Source of the DNA: Globisporangium splendens
Lineage: Eukaryota; Oomycota; Peronosporomycetes; Pythiales; Pythiaceae
Direction of reading: 5' to 3'
Length of the DNA: 64,000 nt
NCBI GenBank assembly: GCA_006386115.1
Contig: VFIW01000083.1
Span: forward strand, 62,001 to 126,000
The notes beneath the pieces were generated by a model, which had not been told where the DNA came from, searched no databases, and saw only the letters and a program-made list of their open reading frames with translations. Shown here piece after piece: positions 51,073 through 61,123 of this stretch. Each line of letters starts with the position of its first letter. The stretch's first letter is position 1. The translations under genes and the position numbers were made by a program.

Positions 51073-52341
51073 ATGCAGAGCATCGGACGCACAACCCAGC
51101 TAACCCTGCTTTCATTGCTCATGCTGGCAACCCCAGCAAGATCTCAGGATACGTCTAAGCCGCCACTCTTCGCACGGGAGAGTTCCCAAGTCGGCGTGAA
51201 CAATACCAATGGATCCACGCTCTCGTTCAAGATCCTTCAGCTAGCCGACCTGCATCTCACAGGGGACCCGAGTTATCGTTGCAGAAACGCACCATCCACT
51301 CTAGCAAACGACGGTGTACTGTGCACAGAAGCGCTTACGACCGAGTTTGTAAACGCACTGCTGGACTTGGAGCAACCCGACTTTGTCGTGTTCACTGGCG
51401 ACAACGTCGAGACGTTCACGGAGGAAAACCATCAAGCGGCAATTGATGCGTTGACCGAAGGCGTTCAGGACCGAAAGATCCCGTTTGCAGCGGTGTTTGG
51501 CAACCACGACGACGAAAACGGGTTCCCACGCGAGGAGATCATGGAGATGTTGATGGAAAAGAACTATTCGTATGCGCAGCGTGGTCCTACGACGGTCGAC
51601 GGCGTCGGTAACTACCGATTGAGTGTGCATGCTCCTACTGATGGCGTCTGGGGTCAAGCGGAGAGTCCTGTTTTGCAAATGTACTTTTTGGACTCGGGTG
51701 CGTATCCTGACAGACGAAGGTACCCAGACGTGCAATCGACCTACGACTGGATCAAGCCGAGCCAGGTCGCGTATTACCGTGAGCTGTCGTTGGCAGCGCA
51801 AAACGGCAGTTCATCGCCTTCGTCCACACCAGACCCAGCGCTCATGTTCTTCCACATCCCACTCCAAGAGTACAACTTCGATGCGTCTGAAACGAGCTTC
51901 ACAAGTGGCGACCGGAACGAAAGGGTCGCATCGTCAGATGTCTCGTCCGAGTTGTTCTCTGCGCTCGTGGAGCGGAACGAAGTGAAAGCCACATTTGTAG
52001 GACACGACCATGTCAACGACTACTGCTTCAACCGCCAGAGCATTCAACTGTGCTACGGCGGCGGAGCTGGTCTGGGTCAAGCGTACGGCGGTGAGAATTT
52101 CGCGCGTCGAGCCCGCGTGATCGAGTGGAGCGTCAACAGCAACAACGAGCGCACCATCCGAAGCTGGAAGCGCTTGCACAGCAACCTGGACCAGCGATAT
52201 GGAGAGCAGGTGCTTTTCCCGACGGCGACGACAGCAGCAGGCTCGCTGCGTCTGACCTCTGCGGCAAGTGTAGCGCAGCAGTTCTCGTTGGCATATGTCG
52301 CAGTTGTGATTGCGGCGTCCGCGTGGTTGACGTCAATCTAG
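51073..52341 (+). CDS. Secreted calcineurin-like metallophosphoesterase, copy 4
   Basis: 422 aa from ATG 51073, giving a cleavable-looking signal peptide (MQSIGRTTQLTLLSLLMLA, then TPARSQ). Metal-binding motifs are complete: LADLHLTGD, FTGDN, FGNHDD, FFHIPLQEY, GHDHVNDYC. Sequons such as NNTNGS and NYSY suggest glycosylation. The C-terminus ends in a hydrophobic helix (LAYVAVVIAASAWLTSI) without a charged tail, consistent with a GPI-anchor signal or membrane anchor. It is the most diverged of the four intact copies, the only one on the plus strand, and shows no conversion tract with copies 1-3. The degenerate plus-strand fragments resemble this copy most. Confidence 0.88.
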   Translation: MQSIGRTTQLTLLSLLMLATPARSQDTSKPPLFARESSQVGVNNTNGSTLSFKILQLADLHLTGDPSYRCRNAPSTLANDGVLCTEALTTEFVNALLDLEQPDFVVFTGDNVETFTEENHQAAIDALTEGVQDRKIPFAAVFGNHDDENGFPREEIMEMLMEKNYSYAQRGPTTVDGVGNYRLSVHAPTDGVWGQAESPVLQMYFLDSGAYPDRRRYPDVQSTYDWIKPSQVAYYRELSLAAQNGSSSPSSTPDPALMFFHIPLQEYNFDASETSFTSGDRNERVASSDVSSELFSALVERNEVKATFVGHDHVNDYCFNRQSIQLCYGGGAGLGQAYGGENFARRARVIEWSVNSNNERTIRSWKRLHSNLDQRYGEQVLFPTATTAAGSLRLTSAASVAQQFSLAYVAVVIAASAWLTSI

Positions 52342-52649
52342 CATGGTTTCTTAGCACACAAACAACACAAACAGGCAATCAGCCTTAGCTCCGTATTTAG
52401 ACAAAATGCATATAGAAACACCCAACGTCAAAAAATGGCTCAATTAGCGCTGGTTACGGTCTTCTATTCCAGCCACACAAATGAACACACAGAAAATAAA
52501 GCAATGCGACACAACAAATTCACGCGATTTTCAAAAATAACGTAACCCTGAACTTTGAACCACATTTAGTGGTTACGGTCTTCTGTTTGAGCTGCTGACG
52601 TACCTTTTGATGGATGTCAAACAATCAGTGCGTCAAGCAGAACAGAAGA
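52342..52649. other. Intergenic
   Basis: 308 bp. tggttacggtcttct occurs twice (about 52451 and 52571), a short direct repeat of unknown meaning. No gene. Confidence 0.4.
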
Positions 52650-55077
52650 ATGGCGATGCGGCGCGCTCTGACGGCGGCCGCTGCGCTCCGACGCGCGTCT
52701 CCGCATGCGCTGCGGTGCAGCGGCTCGTCTGTGGACTCGAAGCGCGCGCTGGCGACGCTGACGTACCTGCCCAAGCTGCACGCGTCGATCCCCGCGAACC
52801 TGACCGAGATCCACGACCTGGTCAACGAGTACGAGGTGCGCAGACTGCAACGTGCGCTGTGAAAATGATGCGATATGGATGATTGCCGATGTGTCTGTTT
52901 GTCTGTATATGGTAGCGTGTGGTGCAAGCATTTGTTCCTAATCAGAAGGTGCAATCGAATGAAGTGTTCGCGAACAACCACTTGAGGCACGTTAATGTTC
53001 ACGACTTCTATCGAGCTAGAGACACAAATTGACGGTCTTTGGTTGCGTGTGTGGTGTATGTATACAGAATCTCCAACATTGACGTCGTTGGATTCGGTGA
53101 GGCACTAGAGATCATTTTATGGCTTCTCTGTGGTTGTGTTGGCTCACGTGTTCATGTGCGCTGTTACGACAGATTATGATTACACATTGTGCCACTACAC
53201 CGAAGAGCTGCAGCACTTGATTTACTCCATGGCGCGCGAGTATCTGGTACGCTGCTCACGTGCCAAGACTCCCTTCAAAGGGATCGACTCATATGTCCAT
53301 GCGGTGAATCTCCCTTACCTCTCGTTTGTGCTGCTTTCTCAGGTGAACAAGCTGCGGTACCCGGAGGGCATCTCGGTGTTGCAGTACGATCCGAGCTTTG
53401 CGATCCGTGGCCTCACGATCGACACGGAGAAAGGATTGCTCTGCAAGATCAGTTCGCACCAGAAACTCTCGATCTCGAGTGTGTTCCGCGGTCGCCAGCG
53501 CCTTTCGCGCGACGAGATCATGAAACTGTACGAAGGCTCGCGCCACGTCTCAGTGCACCATCGCGACAACAAGATGGAGCCATTGAACGACCTGTTTAGC
53601 CTCGCGCACGCGTGTCTGTTTGCTGATGTCGTGCAGTACCTCCTCGAGGCCGACATTGAGTACGAACCGATTGCGATTGTCGAAGACGTCCGTGATGCGA
53701 TCTCGCAGGTCCACGTCAGTGGCATGATGCACAAAGCCGTAGCTCAAGACCTGGAAAAGTACATTGAGCCAAACCCGATGCTTCTTCCGCTGTTGGAGCG
53801 CATCCGCGTGAGTATCTTAGGCTACCTGCTGATCGTTGTCATGCGTTGTAATCGTGATTTACTGACACCTTTGTATTGTCCCCGATGCAATCCCACAGAA
53901 ATCTGGCAAGAAAATGTTCATCTGTACAAACAGTTCGTTCCCGTACATTGATGCTGGCCTCAAGTACATGATTGGAGACGATTGGCGAGAGGTACGCCCG
54001 AGTCATCATGTGCTTTTCGCATTGGTGGCGTAAACATGATTGGTTTTGTTTCCGATGTCTTCCTGTAGCTGTTTGACGTTGTCGCCGTGAGTGCTCGGAA
54101 GCCAAACTTCTACACTCGCCACCGCGCCTTCCGTCTGCTGGAGCCCGATATCAAGCAGGTTCAGTGGCAAGCAGTACGGGAACTTCAACCCAACAAGGTG
54201 TACACCCAAGGAAGCTTGCACCACCTGAACCGCCTTACAGGCTGGGGAAGGAACCGAGTGCTGTACATCGGGTAGGCATCTTGTACTTGAGTATGGTCGT
54301 CACAATCACCCTAAGGTCGTCTGACTCGTGTGTCGTTCTGCCGAATATCGTGTCTACAGCGACAGTCTCTTTTCCGACTTGGTGGAGCCATCGCGCATCA
54401 ATGGATGGCGAACTGGAGCAATCATTCGGTACGAGTCAACGCTAATAATTGAGGATCCTTGAGGTATCATCCCGAGTACTACTTCTTTCTCGCTGCTCTT
54501 GTGTGCCATGAACCAGAGAACTTGAGGATGAGATCGCCGTGCAGCAAAAGCCCGAGTACCAGTTCCTCGCCTTCCAGGTCGGTGACCCCATGAAAACGTC
54601 CATTTCTGTTCGACTCTGACAAGTAACTACTCACTCATTCGCGATGTCCTCTGTTTGCCAATACCCAGATCAGCGCGCTCGAAGAGCTCATGCGCAAGAT
54701 CCAGAACGAACTCCGCAACGAACGGCAATCAGTCGTACGTACAACTGACGCTATGGTGGGTTGACACCAGTTCACCTCTCTAACATTGCCTTATTTCGCA
54801 TTTTCCATGGCAGAACCATGAGTTTGTCAGCTACCTGGTCGACATCCACGAGGAGCTCCAGACCACGATGGAGCGCATGATCAACGTCAACTTTGGCTCC
54901 GTGTTCCGCGCGGACTCGTACCCTTCGCAGTTTGCGTTCTTCGTGCAGCGGTACGTTGACATCTACTCGGCGCGGCTCGAGAACCTCCTCGAGTACCCGC
55001 AGAGCCACTCGTTCTACCCGGAGCGCGTCAACTTGCCCCACGAGCAGAAAATTCGCGGCCCCAGCCACTTTGTCTAG
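52650..55077 (+). CDS. NT5DC: NT5DC2/3-type HAD-family 5'-nucleotidase-like protein, 10 exons
   Basis: Exons 52650-52837, 53068-53096, 53173-53246, 53343-53807, 53899-53991, 54069-54271, 54360-54428, 54517-54577, 54669-54734 and 54814-55077 give 503 aa. The N-terminus (MAMRRALTAAAALRR) looks like a mitochondrial presequence. The HAD nucleophile motif is GFDYDYTL. Family blocks follow: YPEGISVLQYDPSFAIRGL, a motif II-like FICTNSSFPYIDAG, FDVVAVSARKPNFYT, VLYIGDSLFSDL and GWRTGAIIRELEDEI. The product probably dephosphorylates nucleotides, but the substrate is not established for NT5DC2/3. Exon 1 joins in frame only if the intron starts with GC (52838), a GC-AG intron. Intron 3 (53247-53342) is 96 bp and in frame, so retention would not break the protein. 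Confidence 0.9.
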
Positions 55078-55214
55078 ACGCATGAGGTAGAACGGGGTAA
55101 GACCGGATGTTGCACTCAGTTCTGGTGATCCAATGCACCTTTCATCATTGCAATCTTTCACTTTCTTGCATGCAAATGAAATTGTCTATTAGAAATAGAG
55201 ACTGACAGTCTCTA

Positions 55215-56986
55215 CTAGTCGAGGGTCCTCGCTGCCCCGTAGGCGACTGCGACGTCGGGGTCAATATCCGAGAGTGGTGCTCTCCCGTCAAACATCTTGG
55301 CCAGGTGTTCACGCACCCACGGGATGCGAGAGGACCCGCCGACGAGCACGACGGCGTCGATTTCTTCGGGCGTCATATGGTTGGCCTCAATGATCTCCTT
55401 CACTGGCGCCAGCGTGCGTGCGAGCAGCTCGGAGCAGATCTCTTCCAGTTCAGCGCGCGTCATCTCGATGCTCACTGTCTCGCGAGCGTGAAGCAACTCG
55501 CCACTCGTCTGGACGACGCAGGATGCTGTTGCACTTGTCTCGTAGCTCAGCGTTCGCTTCAACAACTCTGCGGCACGCCGAATGCCTGCAAGCGTGCATG
55601 GCAGTTGGTCCGGGTCGTCGTTCTTGTGGTTGCTACGAACAGGCAATGGTTAGAAGGCGACAGCGATAAGAACATCGAGATAGTAGCAAGGCACCTGTGC
55701 GTTTCTTCCATGTCGGATGTCGTGGACGTCAGCGTCGTCCCGATCCGTTCGGCGATCTTGTGTGTGAGTGCTTCGGCCACTATAGCATCAAGATCTTCGC
55801 CTATTGATAAAAGGCTAGGCAGTTAGATAAGTCCATCGTGGCATAAGTAATCAGAGTAGAGCCTACCACCAAGGTTGTTGTCGCCAATGGTGTCGACAAC
55901 ATTGATCGATCCTGCGCGCGTAAACAGCAGCGAGACGTCCAACGTGCCGCCGCCAAAGTCAAACACGAGGATGAAGTTCACCGACGGGTCCTGGTGGAGT
56001 CCGTACGCGATCGCAGCAGCCGTTGGCTCCTCCAGAATGCGTGAGACATGCAGCCCCGCGGCGAGGAACGCCTTCTGTGTGGCTGCACGCTGCGCACCAT
56101 CAAAATCGACTGGAACCGCAATCACAGCCTTGGTAATCTATATGCAAGAGTGAGTCGTTCATAACCAAAGTCAGCAGCTACGTCGAGGGTTGTACACACT
56201 TGACAACATGCAAATCGTTACTTGGTTGTGACCGACAAAGGCGTGGGCCATGGCGCGCAGGTGGCCGACGATCGTCGCGCCGATAGCGATCGGGGACACG
56301 CATTTCCGATAGCCCGGCACATTCACTGGGAAGCAGACGCCATGGTGCGAGTCATGCGCTGCCTCTGAGACCGCAAACTCGTAGGACGCAGCGTCCTTGG
56401 ACTGCACCACGTCTTCGTATCTAAAACCCCCAAGCGCAACGACAACGATAGCAGTCAAGAAGCCGCCGTGCTAGACTGAATATATCGTAATGCATACGTA
56501 CGTTCGTCCGATGAAGCGCTTGGCGTTGAAGATCGTGTGCGCCGGGTCCTTCGTGCGGTGCGCGCGCGCGTCGCGACCCACGAGCACGTTGCCCTCGGGC
56601 AGGAACGCGACCATGGACGGGATGAGCACGTGACCCAACGCGTCGGGGATGACCGTCACGTTGTTCTTCTGCGAGATCGCGACCACCGAGTACGTCGTCC
56701 CCAGATCAATGCCCACCACTGCAATACACATAAGCGCACAGTCGCAAAGAGAGAGAGAGAGAGAGAGAGGCAGTGAGCTTAGCATAAAGCAGCATGTATA
56801 ATGCGCCGATTCTTGCTACTTGCCGTGGTCGCGTCCCGTGAAGCCCTGGCGCGCGAGGAACGCCGACACGACGGCGAACACGCCGCCCACGAACAGCAGC
56901 AGCGAGCCCACGTTCGCACTCAGACCCCCGCTGCCTCCGCCTGCGCTGTTGCTTCTGCTCCGCTTGTGGTGCGGCGTGTTCCCCAT
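55215..56986 (-). CDS. HSPA13: HSPA13/Stch-type Hsp70 ATPase-core protein, 6 exons
   Basis: Exons 56986-56824, 56718-56502, 56420-56222, 56137-55867, 55800-55695 and 55632-55215 join in frame to 457 aa. The N-terminus has a basic cytosolic stub and one membrane helix ([17 protein letters not shown]). The Hsp70 nucleotide-binding domain follows: phosphate-1 [24 protein letters not shown], phosphate-2 [14 protein letters not shown] and adenosine motif [17 protein letters not shown]. The protein ends just after [11 protein letters not shown], so the substrate-binding domain is absent, as in HSPA13 (Stch), an ER-associated Hsp70 ATPase core. Intron 1 uses G|GCAAGT...GCAG, a GC-AG intron; the GT three bases later would put a stop in frame. 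Confidence 0.9.
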
Positions 56987-57387
56987 GGCGCTGCTCGTGT
57001 TGCAAGTTCGGAATGAAGTGCCACGTTTCAGTGTGGTCGATTACTATCAGAAGGGAGTGGTTCCTCGCTTTGGCAGCCCAATGCCCTTCTGTTGAAGCTC
57101 TTCATGGCCACAGAGCGCTTGGTGCCCCTTTGCATAAGAGCCGCAAGATTATTGCTGACCTCTTTCTTATGCGTATCTACTTCTACATCATTTACGTGGT
57201 AAATGATTATTAAAAAGGTCAATTAACCTCTATAGCTATTACTATCGATCGAACGCACTGCCACATTTCTATTGCGGTGGTGCTGGCATCATTTCCATAA
57301 TCAGCGATCTGCATCAACAAGCCATCAGGGATCTTCCCACCGCTCTCTCTCTCTCTATTGCTCTATTGCTGTTCCATAAACGAAGCC
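56987..57387. other. Divergent promoter region of HSPA13-like and TOP3B
   Basis: 401 bp between two divergent ATGs. TCATTTC at 57289 matches the Inr half of the oomycete core promoter on the TOP3B side, without a good FPR. A CT tract lies at about 57346-57357. Confidence 0.4.
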
Positions 57388-60300
57388 ATGCGCACGGTGC
57401 TGATGGTCGCGGAGAAGCCGAGCATCGCGGACTCGATCGCGTGCGCGCTCGCTACGAGTGCGTACCACCCTCGCCACGGCAAGACACCCGTGCACGAGTT
57501 CCCCGGCGAGTTCCAGCATCAACCGTGTCTCTATAAGGTGCGGCGCTTTGTGTGGGGCTTTGTCGTCATCTATTGCAGCATGTACACTAACTCTTACGAA
57601 CTGCAGGTGACGTCGGTGACGGGCCACATGTACAGCTGCGACTTCCCGCCCGAGTACGCGAGCTGGGACAACGTGGACCCGGCGACGCTGTTCATGGCGC
57701 CCACGGTCAAGAAGTCCGAGTCCCCCGCTGTGCACAGGTGCGTGTTCCATTTTCCCTCTCTACAGGGACTCTACGGAGCTTATCGGAGATGCATGCAAGG
57801 CGCCAATGATGTTTATATGTGCATTTACGTGTGTGGTGCAGACAGCTTCAGGTGGAGGGCAAAGGCGCGGACGTGCTCGTGCTGTGGCTGGATTGCGATC
57901 GAGAGGTGCGCTTCATGCGTGTCGCATTGCCTACCAATCGCGCCTGTTTTTGGGGTGAAGCGCTAAAGATGGCGACGAATGCTGACTGAGAACGGTGTTG
58001 TTGCTTTATTGTTGATGACAATGTCTAGGGCGAGAACATTTGCTTCGAGGTGATCGACGCCGTGAAGCCGCGGATGAAGAGGCAGCCAAATGGCGAGACG
58101 CTTATCCTGCGTGCCAAGTTCTCGGCGGTCAACAAGTCGGATATCAAGAGAGCCATCCAGAGCCTCACGTTCCCCAACGAGAATGTGAGAAAGACGCGTT
58201 GAGTATCGTCTCGTCCTGTTGGACATGAAGACTAAGTCCTTGTGTCTCTCTTGCTAACTGCGTAGGAAGCACTGTCGGTGGATGCCCGACAGGAGATGGA
58301 TTTGAAAGTCGGGGTCGCGTTTTCTCGGTTCCAGACGCGGTATTTCCAGGGCCGTTACGGTGACTTGGATTCGACACTCGTGTCCTATGGACCGTGCCAG
58401 ACACCGACGCTCGGCTTTTGTGTCGACCGTCACGATGAAGTACGTCAACAGTAGAAGGAAACACTCGAGGAGTGCGGTTGCTTGAGCTGTTCGCTGACTA
58501 TTTTGTTGACGCGTAGATCCAGCAATTCCAACCAGAGGCGTTCTGGACATTGGACACCGAGTTGTCGAAAGGCGGGCAGACTGTTCGACCTGAATGGGAT
58601 CGATCTCGTCTCTTTGATCATGAAGTGAGTCTCCAAGGTGGACTTTGCGATCGTTGCGTGGGGCTCTCACTGACATTTCTGCTGGGATTTGTAATATTGC
58701 TGCTTGCCCTTGTTTGTAGGCTGTCGTCACTTTCCACGGATTGGTGCAAGAAGATGGTTTGTGCTCTTGGTGCTTCCTTATGATACGCCGACAATTCGAG
58801 ATGCTAACTTCGTTGGCGTTCCTTGAATGATTTTCTCTCAAAACAGGTAAGATAGCAGTGGTGAACGTGAGAAAGTCGGAAGCCGCACGCTCTCGTCCAA
58901 CGCCATTGAACACCGTCACCCTGTTGCAGGTAAAATCTGTGGGTCTTGTCTCGTGTCCGATTCTCAGCTTGCGTTGCTAAACTGGTCGATCTTTTCGCTG
59001 TGGTTGTTCTTCGAATGGGAACTGAGCAGCTTGCGTCCAAGACGCTCTCGATGGGGCCATATACGACCATGCAAATCGCCGAGCGCTTGTATCTGCAAGG
59101 TTACATTTCGTATCCTCGCACCGAGAGCACGTCGTACCCAGACAGCTACGATATCCGCAGTACTCTCTCGCACCATGCGTCGAATCCAGTACGTCTTCCA
59201 CTTACCTTTCAGGTGTTTGTCGGAACACTGGGTGAGCTTACTGTTGTATACTATTTTTTCATATTATCGCAGTACTGGGGAGACCACGTGCAGAAATTGC
59301 TCAACGGCGAGTTCCAGCGGCCGAAGAAAGGCGTTGATGTCGGAGATCACCCTCCGATCACACCGGAACGATCTGTTCTGCCGTCGGAACTTGCGGGGGA
59401 CATGGGGCGATTGTACGAGTTTATCACGCGCTACTTCATCGCGACCGTGTCTCCAGACGCCAAGTACGTACCTGTCCTTAATTGTTACACTCCTCTCTTG
59501 GATACGCTGATTGACGCTTGATCATGCATTCTTCAGGCTGCTTTCCACGAAAGTGCAATTCGCGTGTGGTGGAGAACAGTTCAGCGTCTCGGGGCATCAA
59601 GTGATCAAAAAGGGGTTCACTGAAGTCCTGGCGTCGGCGACGTTGTCGGATACGTACTTGCCTGACTTTACAATCGGCGAAGTGATCCCGTTGGCGTCCG
59701 TGAAAGTGCGCAATGGGCAAACGTCACCTCCTGGATACTTGACCGAGTCGGAACTGATTGGACTGATGGAGAAGAACGGCATTGGTACCGACGCCAGCAT
59801 CCCTGCGCACATCAACAACATCTGTGAGCGCAACTATGTTCAACTGGGCAGCGGACGCACCTTGATCCCGACCAGTCTGGGCATCGTTCTGGTTCACGGA
59901 TACTACAAAGTGGACCCGGAGCTCGTGCTTCCACGCGCGCGTGCTGCCATTGAAGAGCAATGCACGCTGATCGCAAAAGGAGTTGCGTCGAAGGAAGAGG
60001 TGCTCGCGCACTCGCTGGCTCTGTTCCAGAAGAAATTCGAGTACTTCGTCAAGAAGATCGCGTTTATGGATTCGCTGTTCGAGGCCACGTTCTCGCCTCT
60101 TGCAGCGACAGGCAAGCCGCTCTCGAAGTGCGGGAAATGCTCGCGGTACATGAAGTACGTGAAGCTCAAGCCGCAACGACTGCACTGTGCAGCATGCAAC
60201 GAGACGTACAACTTGCCTCAAAATGGCACGATCAAGCTGTACAAGGAGCTGCGCTGTCCGCTGGACCAGTTTGAGCTCGTGCTGTTTTCGCTGGGGAACA

Positions 60301-60878
60301 CCGAGAAAGCCATGGGCAAGTCGTACCCGCTGTGCCCGTACTGCTACAACCACCCACCGTTTGACAACATGGACAAGATGGGATGCGACTCGTGTTTGCA
60401 TCCCACGTGCAAACACTCGCTCACGCGCAACGGTGTCTTTATGTGCATCGGTGGAGGCGAGAATTCGGATGCGCAGCCATGCACTGGAACAATGGTGCTG
60501 GACGTGAACAGCAAGCCGAACTGGAAGATGGCGTGCAATACGTGCAACCTGTTGATCAAATTCCAGACCTCGACCACGCCGATCCACAATATCAAGACGA
60601 GGAAAGATGAAAGCTGCGATGCCTGTGGGTCTACGCCTCTCGAGGTCGAGTTCCACAAAGACAAGTCGCCGCTGAAAGATGGCAGCACAACGTACATCGG
60701 CTGTGTGCTGTGCGACGATTTCCTGAACAACCTGACGGAGATGAAGATGGGCCGCATGAAGCATATCGATCTCGTTCGGCAAGGACGCGCGGGGCGTGGT
60801 CGTGGCCGAGGTCGTGGGAGGGGTCGTGGACGAGGCAGCGGACGGAAGGGCGGCATGCTCTCGGTTGAAGAATTCTAG
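57388..60878 (+). CDS. TOP3B: DNA topoisomerase III beta, 11 exons
   Basis: Exons 57388-57537, 57607-57737, 57842-57905, 58029-58184, 58266-58439, 58517-58624, 58720-58756, 58847-58929, 59030-59188, 59273-59463 and 59537-60878 give 864 aa (human TOP3B is about 862). The Toprim domain starts [18 protein letters not shown] and includes [17 protein letters not shown]. The catalytic Tyr lies in [39 protein letters not shown] and DHPPITPE are strongly conserved. The C-terminus has several CxxC zinc modules ([24 protein letters not shown]) and an RG-repeat tail (about residues 835-855). TOP3B with TDRD3 relaxes negative supercoils and R-loops, and acts on RNA through the RG-rich tail. Confidence 0.97.
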
Positions 60879-61123
60879 CAAGCACTTGTCAAGTCACCAA
60901 ATCAATCGAGCACAGGTGGATGGATGCACATAAAGTATTCATTCATTGGTCTCGTCGCATTTCACAAATACCACTGGACAATAATTTCTCTCTCTTTCCC
61001 TCGCATTCTCGATAGATAGCGGGACTTCAGGAGGGGACTGCAAAACTTGACGCACTGTATATTAATATGGCTTCAGTCCCATCGCACTGACCGCTGTAGT
61101 GGACGAGCACAGGTCTAGATCCT
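60879..61123. other. Convergent intergenic region
   Basis: 245 bp between the 3' ends of TOP3B and the ankyrin-RasGEF gene. Nothing recognisable. Confidence 0.5.

Noticed and set aside
53247..53342. Treating the third NT5DC intron as coding
   Set aside because: It has no stop and is in frame, but homologues join the flanking sequence directly and the borders are GTACGC and CTCAG.
59724..60881. 385-codon minus-strand ORF opposite the TOP3B last exon
   Set aside because: Antisense shadow of a strongly conserved coding exon; Arg/Leu/Val-rich composition is typical of such shadows.
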